Assembly (NCBI GenBank): GCA_002471345.1
Contig: DKPS01000021.1
Location: 1-17,477 of the forward strand
Direction of reading: 5' to 3'
Length of the DNA stretch: 17,477 bases
DNA from: Saprospiraceae bacterium UBA7328
GTDB taxonomy: Bacteria > Bacteroidota > Bacteroidia > Chitinophagales > Saprospiraceae
Positions 1 through 7,745 of this stretch are shown in pieces; position 1 is the first letter of the stretch, and every line of letters begins with the position of its first letter. The position numbers were made by a program, and so were the translations under genes. The notes under the pieces are model-generated. The model did not search any database. It worked only from the letters and a program-made list of their open reading frames with translations, and had not been told where the DNA came from.

Positions 1-58
1 CTAAAGCCACCATTAAGCCAACTGGGCCTCCTCCTGCTATAAGTATTTGTGTATCCAT
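1..58 (-). CDS. FAD-dependent monooxygenase, N-terminal fragment (cut by window edge)
   Basis: Only the first 19 codons are inside the window. They read MDTQILIAGGGPVGLMVAL, which is the opening beta strand and GxGxxG dinucleotide-binding loop (G9-G-G-P-V-G) of a PheA/TfdB/UbiH-type FAD-dependent aromatic hydroxylase. The ATG at 58-56 is the natural start because the Rossmann strand begins four residues later. It lies on the same strand as, and 160 bp downstream of, the sulfatase gene, so it could be co-transcribed with it. It would be the third flavoprotein hydroxylase of the island. The first 19 residues cannot separate a hydroxylase from other members of the same FAD fold, such as geranylgeranyl reductases, but the context favours hydroxylase. 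Confidence 0.75.
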   Translation of the reverse strand, partial: MDTQILIAGGGPVGLMVAL

Positions 59-218
59 TTTATTCTGATGTCCCTATCAATTTTTCAACTCCTTGCAGAA
101 TATTATTGCCAATAAATGTTCGCTTACCATTATTCCCGTTTTACGTTTGAATCATTTTATTTGTACTCAATTGTGCTTGTCTTTTCAATCTTTATATTCT
201 CGAAAGTGATTAGTGTTT

Positions 219-2210
219 TTACAACATCATTTTTATCATCAAACCCGATTTCAACAAAAGGTATAACCCCAAAAGAATTGTCGCAAAAAGCGGCAATAAA
301 TATGCTTTCCAGTTTTCTTTATTTCTGATCATTGTGTAAAAAGCTCCTGCCATAATCAACACCAAGAAATAGGCTGCAAATCTGTGGTAGATTGTAAACA
401 GGACTACTATTGCAAGCAATTCAGCTGCGGCTAGCACATACATAAAGGCTGTACCATAACCCCATTCTATGTATTTACTCTTCATTTTACCACTCAATTT
501 TCCTAATACTGCCAAGCCAAACACTGCGATCAATAGCCAAAAAATAATGTTGAATACATTTTTGGCTGTACCCAAGAATAAAGGCAATTCATAGATTACT
601 CCAACTTCTTCTTCGTAGGCATTATAGCCTACTAACATCTCATTAAATTTATCTTGATTGCTAAATATCAAATTATTACGCTCTTCAAGATCTTCATTGA
701 GATTGAAAAGCTCCCAATCACCAGTTCCAATCGGTACGGGTCCTTGAATGATTTTCCAACCGTCCTTTATAAATGCTCTTGTGCCGTGTAATTCGTATCC
801 AATGCCTTCTCCTTTATGTACATCTACAGATGGATCATTTAGAACTGGCACGAGGGATTTGCCCAACATTTTAATCATTTCAGAACTAGCTGAACTCGGG
901 TGTCCCACACCGGCTATATCAAGGATGGTAGGCATGATATCTCTTACATGAGTGAATGTCGAACACACTTCTTTACTGCTTTCTTTTATATGTTTTATAA
1001 AACATGGTGTACGTATACCCCCTTCTGTGGTAAAACCTTTGAAATCACGATATAATACAGTGCTTGCTACAGCCCAACCTGAATTCATATTCGTAAAAGA
1101 GTTGATCATTCCTCTATTCTGCATTTCATTATTGAATTTGCTAGCATACTCTTCAGTATATTCAGGATAGATCTTTTTAGAATCTAGTCCACTTGCACCA
1201 TTGTCACTTATGAAAATGATGAAAGTATTATCGAGGGCATCATTTTCTTCCAACCAACTATAAACACGACCAATCTGCTCATCCATGTAGTCCACCATAG
1301 CAGCATAGGTCTCCATATCTCGATTTATGTTTTGCTTTCTGGCATCAGAGAGATCGGACCATTTAGGCACCAAATCGGGCCAAGTGGGTAGATTCTGAGC
1401 AGTAGGAATGAGGTTTTTCTTTTTTAGAGATTCAAACCGCTTCTCTCGAAAGACTTCATATCCTTCGTCATACACTCCTTTGTATTTACCTATGTAGGCT
1501 CTAGGTGCTTGCAACGGATCATGAGGAGCAGTATAAGCCAGATAAGCAAAGAATGGAGTGCCAGAGTCTCTATCTCGAGCCATCCAAGAAAGTAGGCTAT
1601 CGGTATAGTTTTTTGTAGAATAAAAATCCTTGGGCAGCGTCTCCACTACTTCTCCATTTCGTCTATATACAGTTGGTTCTCCTGGATGCAAGGGCATTTG
1701 ATCGGCATAGTGACTAGCTCCTCCAGGCATTAAAGCAAATGTCTCTTCAAATCCTCTATGATGAGGTGCATGTTCATCTTTATGCCCCAAATGCCACTTG
1801 CCTGACATGTATGTTCGGTAACCGGCAGCACCTAAAACCTCTGGCAATGTTGCCACTCTGTCGTTTAGATATCCTTCATAGCCAGGTTTACCTATTTGCT
1901 TTTCTGTGAATCCCCCTTCTTGTGCGCCTAGGCCTACGAGATGATTATCAGCACCTGTCAACAATATAGATCGCGTAGGTGCACATGTAGGCATGGTATG
2001 AAAATTAGAAAAGCGTACACTTAGGCCAGCAATTTTATCCAAAACTGGAGTTGATATTTCACCGCCAAAGGCTCCTATATCAGAATAACCTAAATCGTCG
2101 GCTACAATAAGGAGGACATTAGGGCGAGGATCCTTTTGGATGATCAAAGTGTCCTGTCCATAACCACAACCGGACCATAAAAGAATGAGAGTCAGATATT
2201 GGATTTTCAT
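219..2210 (-). CDS. AtsA-like arylsulfatase with C-terminal DoxX-like membrane domain
   Basis: A type I sulfatase that would hydrolyse sulfate esters, probably aryl sulfates. Residues 1-18 are a signal peptide (cleavage likely before Q19). The sulfatase domain spans about 30-540 and reads like the Pseudomonas arylsulfatase AtsA: metal-binding D38-D39, the C76-A-P-T-R80 motif whose Cys becomes formylglycine, K138/H140 in GKWHLG, the ISDNGA metal motif, and a GGIRTP segment. AtsA-type enzymes end near the equivalent of residue 540. Here about 124 residues follow (coded by 219-593) with four hydrophobic helices near 552-570, 587-605, 611-628 and 636-654. The layout of this tail (GKLSG loop, WGYGTAFMYV, AAELLAIVVL, then a charged loop) resembles DoxX-like proteins. 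The catalytic domain is inferred to be periplasmic and tethered to the inner membrane. No maturase gene is in the window. It follows an unrecognised membrane-anchored gene by 39 bp and is probably co-transcribed with it. Confidence 0.93.
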   Translation of the reverse strand: MKIQYLTLILLWSGCGYGQDTLIIQKDPRPNVLLIVADDLGYSDIGAFGGEISTPVLDKIAGLSVRFSNFHTMPTCAPTRSILLTGADNHLVGLGAQEGGFTEKQIGKPGYEGYLNDRVATLPEVLGAAGYRTYMSGKWHLGHKDEHAPHHRGFEETFALMPGGASHYADQMPLHPGEPTVYRRNGEVVETLPKDFYSTKNYTDSLLSWMARDRDSGTPFFAYLAYTAPHDPLQAPRAYIGKYKGVYDEGYEVFREKRFESLKKKNLIPTAQNLPTWPDLVPKWSDLSDARKQNINRDMETYAAMVDYMDEQIGRVYSWLEENDALDNTFIIFISDNGASGLDSKKIYPEYTEEYASKFNNEMQNRGMINSFTNMNSGWAVASTVLYRDFKGFTTEGGIRTPCFIKHIKESSKEVCSTFTHVRDIMPTILDIAGVGHPSSASSEMIKMLGKSLVPVLNDPSVDVHKGEGIGYELHGTRAFIKDGWKIIQGPVPIGTGDWELFNLNEDLEERNNLIFSNQDKFNEMLVGYNAYEEEVGVIYELPLFLGTAKNVFNIIFWLLIAVFGLAVLGKLSGKMKSKYIEWGYGTAFMYVLAAAELLAIVVLFTIYHRFAAYFLVLIMAGAFYTMIRNKENWKAYLLPLFATILLGLYLLLKSGLMIKMML

Positions 2211-2249
2211 AGCATCTCTTGTTATTATGTAGTTCTAATAAATTATACC

Positions 2250-3074
2250 CTATCTCATCACTTTCTCATCACCAAATTGTACCCACTGATATCTATTCTC
2301 ATGCATCTTTTGACCATCCGATTCAGGACTTCCCATAGTTATATATTGGCTAAATGGAGCAACCACTCCATTAATGGTTTTGAAATCGGTGAACTGGGCG
2401 GTGATTTTAATGAATTTTAGTTTTTGTCTAACTGTAAAATTGAGCCACTCTACCATGCGCGTTTCTTTGTCTAAATACATGACATATTGATCAAATTCAC
2501 GGTTAGGAGTTTCGGTTTTCCATGTGGCATAAAGTAGATCATAGGCCTCCCCATTTACAGTGCTTTCTCCAGCATAAGCTATGATTGGAGCCTCGCTGAT
2601 GCGAAATGGAAATTGAAACCAATAGTTCTTATAGATTAGTTTGTGATGGTATTTTTCATTATGGACAAATTCCTTTTGACCACTTTTAAGCTGATATGAT
2701 TTCCAATCTTCTACTCCCCAAGTCTGCCCCTTATTTGGCCCGTTCAGAAGAGTAAACTCACTATCATCAGTTCCTAAAGTGGAAGTCATTTCAAATTGTT
2801 GTGGCAACTCATCCCAATTAGCCATACCCAATTTGTCATCATACCAATCAGCAATTTGTGAATAAGAACCTGTCTTATATGACAACCAATCATCTAGCCC
2901 CCCGTAAGCGGTTTGCATTTCTTGCAATAGCTCTTTACCTTTTGCAAAATCTTCATCAGAAATACCACTTCTAATACGATCAGGTCTTAAATCTGAGGGT
3001 GTGAACACAAACCATATCGCGCCTATTAATAAAATGCCAACTGCTACTCCTGATATTTTCCAAAATCTTTTCAT
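2250..3074 (-). CDS. Membrane-anchored protein of unknown function
   Basis: I do not recognise this 274-residue protein. It starts with a short basic stretch (MKRFWK) and one hydrophobic helix at about residues 8-25, followed by a polar domain rich in Trp, Tyr and charged residues. That pattern suggests a signal-anchored or exported periplasmic protein. There is no lipobox cysteine after the helix. The C-terminal half alternates hydrophobic and aromatic residues (for example YVMYLDKETRMVEWLNF and APFSQYITMG), as in beta-rich LolA-like or lipocalin-like folds that bind hydrophobic ligands, but this is only an impression. It lies 39 bp upstream of the sulfatase on the same strand and 178 bp downstream of the SDR gene, so it may be an accessory factor for the same substrate. 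No catalytic motif is evident. Confidence 0.85.
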   Translation of the reverse strand: MKRFWKISGVAVGILLIGAIWFVFTPSDLRPDRIRSGISDEDFAKGKELLQEMQTAYGGLDDWLSYKTGSYSQIADWYDDKLGMANWDELPQQFEMTSTLGTDDSEFTLLNGPNKGQTWGVEDWKSYQLKSGQKEFVHNEKYHHKLIYKNYWFQFPFRISEAPIIAYAGESTVNGEAYDLLYATWKTETPNREFDQYVMYLDKETRMVEWLNFTVRQKLKFIKITAQFTDFKTINGVVAPFSQYITMGSPESDGQKMHENRYQWVQFGDEKVMR

Positions 3075-3252
3075 GATATTATGCTTGGTTTTTACTGTTT
3101 CCTTCTGTTATTGGAGACTTTTTTTGACATTCACTAGTCCTTGGTTTTATGTTTTGTTTTTCCATTTCTTAAGACTTATACTTTCATCCTTACATCATGA
3201 TCTGCTATCCAGTTCATTTGTTTTCTTATCAAATTTTGGATACAGTAAAGAT

Positions 3253-4044
3253 TCATACTGGAAGTATTTTTTTAAAAGCCAAATCCATCAGACTCTGAGG
3301 AGCGAGACGTTTTAAAAGTGATAGAACATGGGCTTTATCCATTCTGACTCTTAAGGGCCTTTTTTTACTCGTTAATACCTTATGTATTCTATTAGCCACC
3401 TTTTCAGGTGTTAGTTTGCTCGCTTCTGTGTCATTCGCCATCATCTTAACCATGGCGTGGGATTTCGATTGTTCTTTTACTCCTTTGGTTAAATGCAAAT
3501 GATTTCCTGTAGCTGGCCTTTTCATATGCATAGCCACTGGTTGCATTATCACTACATCAATAGGGCTATCACGCAATTCATGATAAAGAGCTTCGCTAAA
3601 AGCTTCTAATGCAAATTTTGAAGCAGTATATGCAGACATATAAGGAATGGCCAGTTCTCCTCCTGCTGAACTCATGTTGACAATTACACCATTGTTTTGC
3701 TTTTTAAAATAGGGTAGGATTTGGTGACAGAGATTGTACGCACCTATTACATTATGCTCGAATACTGACCTGAATTCTTCTACTGATGTCTCCTCTACAT
3801 TGCCGATTATCATTTCATTGACACAATTGACTACTGCATCTAGCCTTCCTTCCTTAGCTACTATTTCTCTTAAGGTATTGGCTATAGAATCAGAATCTTT
3901 GATGTCCATTGGCAAGAGAATACAATTAGATATGGTTTGATCGGCTTTGCGAGAAGTGCCATAGACTGTCATTCCACCCTCCGTAAGAATACGAGCTATT
4001 ACTTGGCCTAATCCACCTGTTACTCCTGTTATTAACACTACCAT
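3253..4044 (-). CDS. SDR-family oxidoreductase (classical type)
   Basis: A 263-residue short-chain dehydrogenase/reductase with an NAD(P)-binding Rossmann fold. The cofactor loop is TGVTGGLG at residues 6-13, and T30-S31-R32-K33 after the second strand suggests NADP preference. The catalytic tetrad is visible: N98 in the FEHNVIG helix, S125/S126, Y139 and K143 (YTASK). The structural NNAG motif reads N-C-V-N at 73-76, a clear deviation. The C-terminus (residues 160-263) carries QPVAMHMKRP and an Arg/Lys-rich end, as in SDRs acting on lipid- or steroid-like alcohols, but the substrate cannot be read from the sequence. Its ATG overlaps the stop codon of the upstream hydroxylase by one base (TAATG), so the two are translationally coupled and probably act in sequence, the SDR oxidising or reducing a hydroxylated product. 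Confidence 0.93.
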   Translation of the reverse strand: MVVLITGVTGGLGQVIARILTEGGMTVYGTSRKADQTISNCILLPMDIKDSDSIANTLREIVAKEGRLDAVVNCVNEMIIGNVEETSVEEFRSVFEHNVIGAYNLCHQILPYFKKQNNGVIVNMSSAGGELAIPYMSAYTASKFALEAFSEALYHELRDSPIDVVIMQPVAMHMKRPATGNHLHLTKGVKEQSKSHAMVKMMANDTEASKLTPEKVANRIHKVLTSKKRPLRVRMDKAHVLSLLKRLAPQSLMDLAFKKILPV

Positions 4045-5591
4045 TATCGATAATTCATGTTCAGTTTTTGATAATCATTTAAGACTTGTTGAGCCTGATT
4101 GCCTGATGAAAAAATATACTTGTCAGGTCGAAGTAATACCACTTTCACGTTCTTCTCTTTTAACCAGTTATTAATCTTCATTTGAGTATCCTTTTGCACG
4201 TCTGTGATCATTAGTTTTACACCTGATCTTTGACAAAATCGAAGATCATTATCTGAAATAGCTTCAGATGAAATCAATACCCAATCATGCCCTAAATAAT
4301 CGTCTGAATTAATTACCTCTCCTTCAGAGGTTTTTAACTTGAATTGAGGGAAAATACCTCTAGAATACTTCCTCTTACTAAAGAAACCTCTACCCAATTT
4401 CGGAACAGGTGGATTGAATTCTCCATCGTTCAATTTGAGAAATGGTATCAATTTAAGGAAGAGCAAAATATAGTAGAGCCTAGTTTTGAATAGATACCCC
4501 ACGCTTATAGCTATTCTTATCAAATGCTTCATATGGGGAGACCGTTCTGATCGATATGTACTCAAAATATCTCGAGAAAACTCTCGGTTTATGATGCCCT
4601 CTAATTTCCAAGACAAATTGATAATATCTCTGAAACCACCACACATGCCTTGCCCAATATATGGTGCTGTTAAATGGGCTGCATCACCTGCTATCAAGAC
4701 ATTTCCATCTCTCCATTTTTGTTGGACAACAGATCGATACTTATAAAATGAAACATTAATTATCTCTATGTTTTCGACGTCATCTCCAGCCTCTTTAATA
4801 TATCTCAATGCACTTTCTTCGGTTAGTGCATTTGGGTCTGGGTTTTCTCCTTTAAATTGAAACTCCCACCTACAATGGAGATCTCTGCCTATCATTCTTA
4901 CCCAAGCTCTTTTAGTGCTGCAATACTTCTGAGCATAATCTATATTAAAATTAAACTTGCTCACGTCGTTGGCAATAGCATCGATTTTCAGAATATGACC
5001 ATTATAGTTTAAGCTGTTTTCTTTAATGCCAAGTTCATTCCTTACAGTGCTATTTGCTCCATCACAACCGATTAAAAATCGGCCTTGGAATTTCTGAATG
5101 AATTGTGGGTTGTTCTTATCTAAACATGACACATCCACTCCATTCTTCACATTATTAAAGCTTTCCAATTGACAATTATAAAGCAGTTTTACATTGTGAA
5201 ACCTCTTCGCACCTTCTTCTAATATGCTTTCGAATTCAGGTTGGTAAAATAAATATGGGCCTTTTTCAAAATCCCCATCCTGAGGATTAGATAAAGTGAA
5301 AAAGACTTCATTATCCCGTCTCAGCAACTGTAACCCTTTTATAGTTCTAGTCCGAGGAAGTACCGCTGATGACAAATTTATAGTTTGCAGATTCCTCAGA
5401 ATTTCATCATCCATTCCAATTGCACGAGGATACTTCCATCGTTCGGAATGCTGCTCAATAGCAAGCACCTTCCATCCCTTTTCACCAAAAACATTGGCAG
5501 CAAATAAGCCCACCGGACCCAGTCCCACTATGATGATGTCATAATGGTCCATTATTTCAATATTATATTCATGATTTTTCTCAGGACTCAA
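4044..5591 (-). CDS. MhpA-like FAD-dependent aromatic hydroxylase
   Basis: A 515-residue group A flavoprotein monooxygenase that would use NAD(P)H and O2 to hydroxylate a phenolic ring. Motifs in order: GxGxxG at 23-28 (GLGPVG), the PRAIGMDDE segment at 55-63 characteristic of 3-(3-hydroxyphenyl)propionate hydroxylase (MhpA) relatives, the DG motif GCDGANS at 175-181, and GDAAH at 302-306 followed by GQGMCGGFRD. The last 95 or so residues form the usual degenerate thioredoxin-like domain ending in VVLLRPDKYIFSSG. Length is a little under the 550-600 typical of MhpA. Taking the ATG at 5591 gives an 11-bp overlap with the TetR gene. The ATG at 5552 (Met14) leaves a 28-bp gap and also keeps the whole FAD fold, so the start is uncertain. 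It is coupled to the SDR downstream. The true substrate is not determined; it need not be phenylpropionate. Confidence 0.93.
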   Translation of the reverse strand: MSPEKNHEYNIEIMDHYDIIIVGLGPVGLFAANVFGEKGWKVLAIEQHSERWKYPRAIGMDDEILRNLQTINLSSAVLPRTRTIKGLQLLRRDNEVFFTLSNPQDGDFEKGPYLFYQPEFESILEEGAKRFHNVKLLYNCQLESFNNVKNGVDVSCLDKNNPQFIQKFQGRFLIGCDGANSTVRNELGIKENSLNYNGHILKIDAIANDVSKFNFNIDYAQKYCSTKRAWVRMIGRDLHCRWEFQFKGENPDPNALTEESALRYIKEAGDDVENIEIINVSFYKYRSVVQQKWRDGNVLIAGDAAHLTAPYIGQGMCGGFRDIINLSWKLEGIINREFSRDILSTYRSERSPHMKHLIRIAISVGYLFKTRLYYILLFLKLIPFLKLNDGEFNPPVPKLGRGFFSKRKYSRGIFPQFKLKTSEGEVINSDDYLGHDWVLISSEAISDNDLRFCQRSGVKLMITDVQKDTQMKINNWLKEKNVKVVLLRPDKYIFSSGNQAQQVLNDYQKLNMNYR

Positions 5592-6237
5592 ATTTTGAAA
5601 AAAGTATATCTATGACTATATCAGCATGCTTTTCTATTTCATCCTTTTCAAATGGGTCAGTATTGTACATTTTTTTCATTTGAAAGGCATGAATAAAAAA
5701 AACATTAGAAGCACCAATGATTATGCTTGAGATATTAGCTGAAGGGATTCCTCTGAATTCTTCTTTACCTGAAGCCATACTAACCTGAGAACCACCAAAA
5801 ACGTCATGAAGAGGCCGCAAAATAGTTTCCACTAACCAATCGGCTCGATCTGTTTGTGTACACATCTCATGAAAAATCACTTTATAAAACTCAGGATGTT
5901 CTGCAGAGAAGTAAATGAATTGCCGAGTGTACGCTTTCAAAGCAGCTATGCCGTGCAAGTCCTTAAAATAAGCTTGAACTTCAGCATTACGTTTCTCTAG
6001 CCTTTTACCCAATTGCATCACACATTGTTTCCAAAGGTCATCTTTACTTTCAAAGTGATAATTCATCAATGAATTTGCAATACCCGCTTTCTCAGCAATA
6101 ATTTTTTGCCGAACCCCATCAAACCCTTTGTTTGCAAATTCTTGTAGCGCGATTTCTAGAATTGCTGTTTTATCTATTTGCTTAGATGCTTTAGGTCTAC
6201 CTCTTTTTTTCTTTTGTATGTTTTTAGAAATATCCAT
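5581..6237 (-). CDS. TetR/AcrR-family regulator of the minus-strand hydroxylase operon
   Basis: A 218-residue one-component repressor. It has a basic KKKRGRPK tail at residues 9-16, a TetR N-terminal DNA-binding domain at about 22-70 with the helix-turn-helix near 46-65 (IIAEKAGIANSLMNYHFESKDDLW), and a helical ligand-binding domain from about 85 on. It is first in the minus-strand operon and overlaps or abuts the MhpA-like gene, so autoregulation together with the hydroxylase and SDR is likely. It is a paralogue of the divergent regulator at 6579-7223: matching segments include RADWL-E-IL-PLH, NVFFI--QMKK and EIEKHAD-V across the ligand domain, which implies related effectors. The effector is unknown; a hydroxylase substrate or product is a reasonable guess. 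Confidence 0.95.
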   Translation of the reverse strand: MDISKNIQKKKRGRPKASKQIDKTAILEIALQEFANKGFDGVRQKIIAEKAGIANSLMNYHFESKDDLWKQCVMQLGKRLEKRNAEVQAYFKDLHGIAALKAYTRQFIYFSAEHPEFYKVIFHEMCTQTDRADWLVETILRPLHDVFGGSQVSMASGKEEFRGIPSANISSIIIGASNVFFIHAFQMKKMYNTDPFEKDEIEKHADIVIDILFSKFES

Positions 6238-6578
6238 TTGAACGATGTTCTGCAGTTTTTCTTGGTGATTAATAAAGCAACCTTATCAATTTCAATTTAA
6301 TAATTTATTGAATTTATATTTAAATATTACACAAGCAATTAATCGCACATTTAAATCAATATTGGCAATAGTAAGTATATATTTTGATTTTAAAAATATT
6401 TAATTAAATTTTTATTCAATTAAATATCCTTTTATTATCCATATTAATTGAAGATATAAAACAGAGAATGGGCTTGCTCTAATTATTTGATTTCCTACTC
6501 TAATTGTGTCTACAATACATAATTGAATAATATATCAATTAAATCGATTAACTTGGACTAAAGAAGAATATAATTAAG
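6238..6578. promoter_or_regulatory. Divergent TetR control region, AT-rich
   Basis: This 341-bp gap separates two divergent TetR genes, so it must hold both promoters and probably the operators. It has no convincing ORF. It is very AT-rich and contains several inverted repeats: one at 6291-6312 with arms TTCAAT/ATTGAA and a 10-bp spacer, and one at 6520-6541 with perfect 7-bp arms TAATTGA/TCAATTA and an 8-bp spacer. The word TCAATTAAAT occurs at 6416-6425 and 6535-6544, with a one-mismatch copy at 6292-6301. An 8-bp word, CTCTAATT, repeats 21 bp apart at 6477 and 6498. I could not find a TAnnTTTG -7 element on either strand. Base composition makes chance repeats likely, so individual operator calls are tentative. 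Confidence 0.6.
6520..6541. promoter_or_regulatory. Candidate TetR operator (inverted repeat)
   Basis: Perfect 7-bp arms TAATTGA and TCAATTA flank an 8-bp AT spacer, centred about 48 bp upstream of the ATG of the plus-strand TetR gene. Size and symmetry suit a TetR dimer. It overlaps the second exact copy of TCAATTAAAT. The sequence is almost wholly A and T, so a chance palindrome cannot be excluded. Confidence 0.35.
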
Positions 6579-7223
6579 ATGCTAAGGAAAAGAGGACGAC
6601 CTTCGGAAAGAACAGGTACAGATCAGACAGCATTACTCAAAACGGCGTTAAGACTTTTCGGCAAATCAGGTTTTGAAGGAACTAACATCAAGACTATTGC
6701 TAGTGAAGCTGGAGTAGCAGGGTCGCTTTTATATTATCACTATACAAATAAAGAAGGTCTCTGGAAAGCTGCTATGTTTCTTCTAGGACAAGAGTTACAT
6801 GCAGAAATGGCAGCAGCAGAACAACTTTTTCGAGATTTGGATCCCCTTTCATTCATGAAAGCGTGGATGCGGAGATTTGTATATTTTTCTGCAACAAATC
6901 CTGAATTTCATCTAATTATTACTTATGAAATGGCTAATTCTTCAAAAAGAGCGGACTGGCTACTAGAGGAGATACTTCATCCATTACATGAAAATTTTAG
7001 CCTAAAAGCTGTTCAATTGCAGAATGATGGAACGATTAAAAAATTACCGTTAGCTAATTTTTTCTCTATTGCAATTGGCGCTGCCAATGTTTTCTTCATT
7101 CAATCCTATCAAATGAAAAAATTATTCAATACAGAAGTATTTGATAATAGTGAAATTGAAAAACACGCTGATGTCGTGAACGAAATAATTTTTAATGGGC
7201 TATTGGAACCAGTCAATAATTAG
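6579..7223 (+). CDS. TetR/AcrR-family regulator of the plus-strand operon
   Basis: A 214-residue TetR-type repressor, first gene of the plus arm. It has a short basic RKRGRP tail, a DNA-binding domain at about residues 14-63 with helix-turn-helix near 37-56 (IKTIASEAGVAGSLLYYHYTNKEGLW), and a helical effector domain. It aligns along its length with the divergent TetR at 5581-6237, including the shared RADWLxExILxPLH block, the GAxNVFFI block and the C-terminal EIEKHADxV. The two appear to be an old duplication, since their recognition helices differ (GVAGSLLYYHY against GIANSLMNYHF). It probably controls itself and the membrane protein, hydroxylase and FAH-family genes that follow. Cross-regulation of the opposite arm is possible but not shown. 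Confidence 0.95.
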   Translation: MLRKRGRPSERTGTDQTALLKTALRLFGKSGFEGTNIKTIASEAGVAGSLLYYHYTNKEGLWKAAMFLLGQELHAEMAAAEQLFRDLDPLSFMKAWMRRFVYFSATNPEFHLIITYEMANSSKRADWLLEEILHPLHENFSLKAVQLQNDGTIKKLPLANFFSIAIGAANVFFIQSYQMKKLFNTEVFDNSEIEKHADVVNEIIFNGLLEPVNN

Positions 7224-7310
7224 GCATGCAAAGTATCACTAATTTTATTGATATATCATTCAATATATAAATATAATATACTATTATTCTTATCATTCAA
7301 ATTTCTGATC

Positions 7311-7745
7311 ATGAGATTACCAATGCATTACAGGACAGTTCAAATTCTTTTGACTCTTAGTTGTTTAGAGTTTTTTGGACCTATTATAAAAGATACTGGT
7401 GTATCCCACTTAATGAACCCCGAATGGGTAGGACATGCTCGAATTCATTTGGGATGGCTATTAGGATTTATGTTTTTTTCAGGATTGGCTAATTTGTATT
7501 TGATTTGGTTTCGCAAACCTCAATTGAAAGACAATTTAAAAGTTTCAGTACTGTGGCAAGGGATGCATTTATTGGGTTTCTGGGGAGCGGTTGTACTTGC
7601 ACCATTGTATAGTGGACAATTGGTAGATCATCGATATCATACCTTTATATTAGGTATTGAAGAGAATGCTTTTGTCTTTGGTGTTCTCTCTATCATTTTA
7701 TTGGTAGCAATCTATTTCTTAAGAAAGATCAAAATCCAAAATTGA
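7311..7745 (+). CDS. Small four-helix membrane protein with a His-rich HxxNPxWxxHARxH motif
   Basis: From the ATG at 7311 this is a 144-residue protein with about four hydrophobic helices: roughly residues 8-26, 47-65, 79-98 and 116-136. The reading frame stays open upstream to 7248, but that stretch codes for an unlikely Ile/Tyr/Asn-rich leader, and the ATG at 7323 is also possible. Between helices 1 and 2 lies H33-L-M-N36-P37-E-W39-V-G-H42-A43-R44-I-H46, a dense set of His, Trp and Arg typical of a conserved functional site. I recall small uncharacterised membrane proteins with a similar NPxWxxHARxH signature, but I cannot name the family with certainty. The stop codon overlaps the TTG start of the hydroxylase, so the two are translationally coupled, which suggests a membrane partner or a helper for substrate entry. 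Confidence 0.85.
   Translation: MRLPMHYRTVQILLTLSCLEFFGPIIKDTGVSHLMNPEWVGHARIHLGWLLGFMFFSGLANLYLIWFRKPQLKDNLKVSVLWQGMHLLGFWGAVVLAPLYSGQLVDHRYHTFILGIEENAFVFGVLSIILLVAIYFLRKIKIQN

Noticed and set aside
59..218. Promoter or terminator between the sulfatase and the partial hydroxylase
   Set aside because: I found no TAnnTTTG element on the minus strand and no convincing hairpin; read-through from the sulfatase is possible but unproven.
2154..2175. Possible lipobox (WSGC) in the sulfatase signal peptide
   Set aside because: Trp at the -3 position is a poor lipobox residue, and a plain signal peptidase I site before Q19 fits better; the protein also has its own C-terminal membrane helices.
3075..3252. 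Promoter, terminator or small gene in the 178-bp gap after the SDR
   Set aside because: The stretch is T-rich on the plus strand but shows no consensus -7 element, stable hairpin or credible reading frame.
6398..6409. 12-bp perfect palindrome ATTTAATTAAAT
   Set aside because: It consists only of A and T in a very AT-rich region, where such palindromes arise by chance.
7248..7310. N-terminal extension of the small membrane protein
   Set aside because: The 21 added residues come from a very AT-rich intergenic stretch and read as random Ile/Tyr/Asn/Phe; the ATG at 7311 gives a normal start before helix 1.
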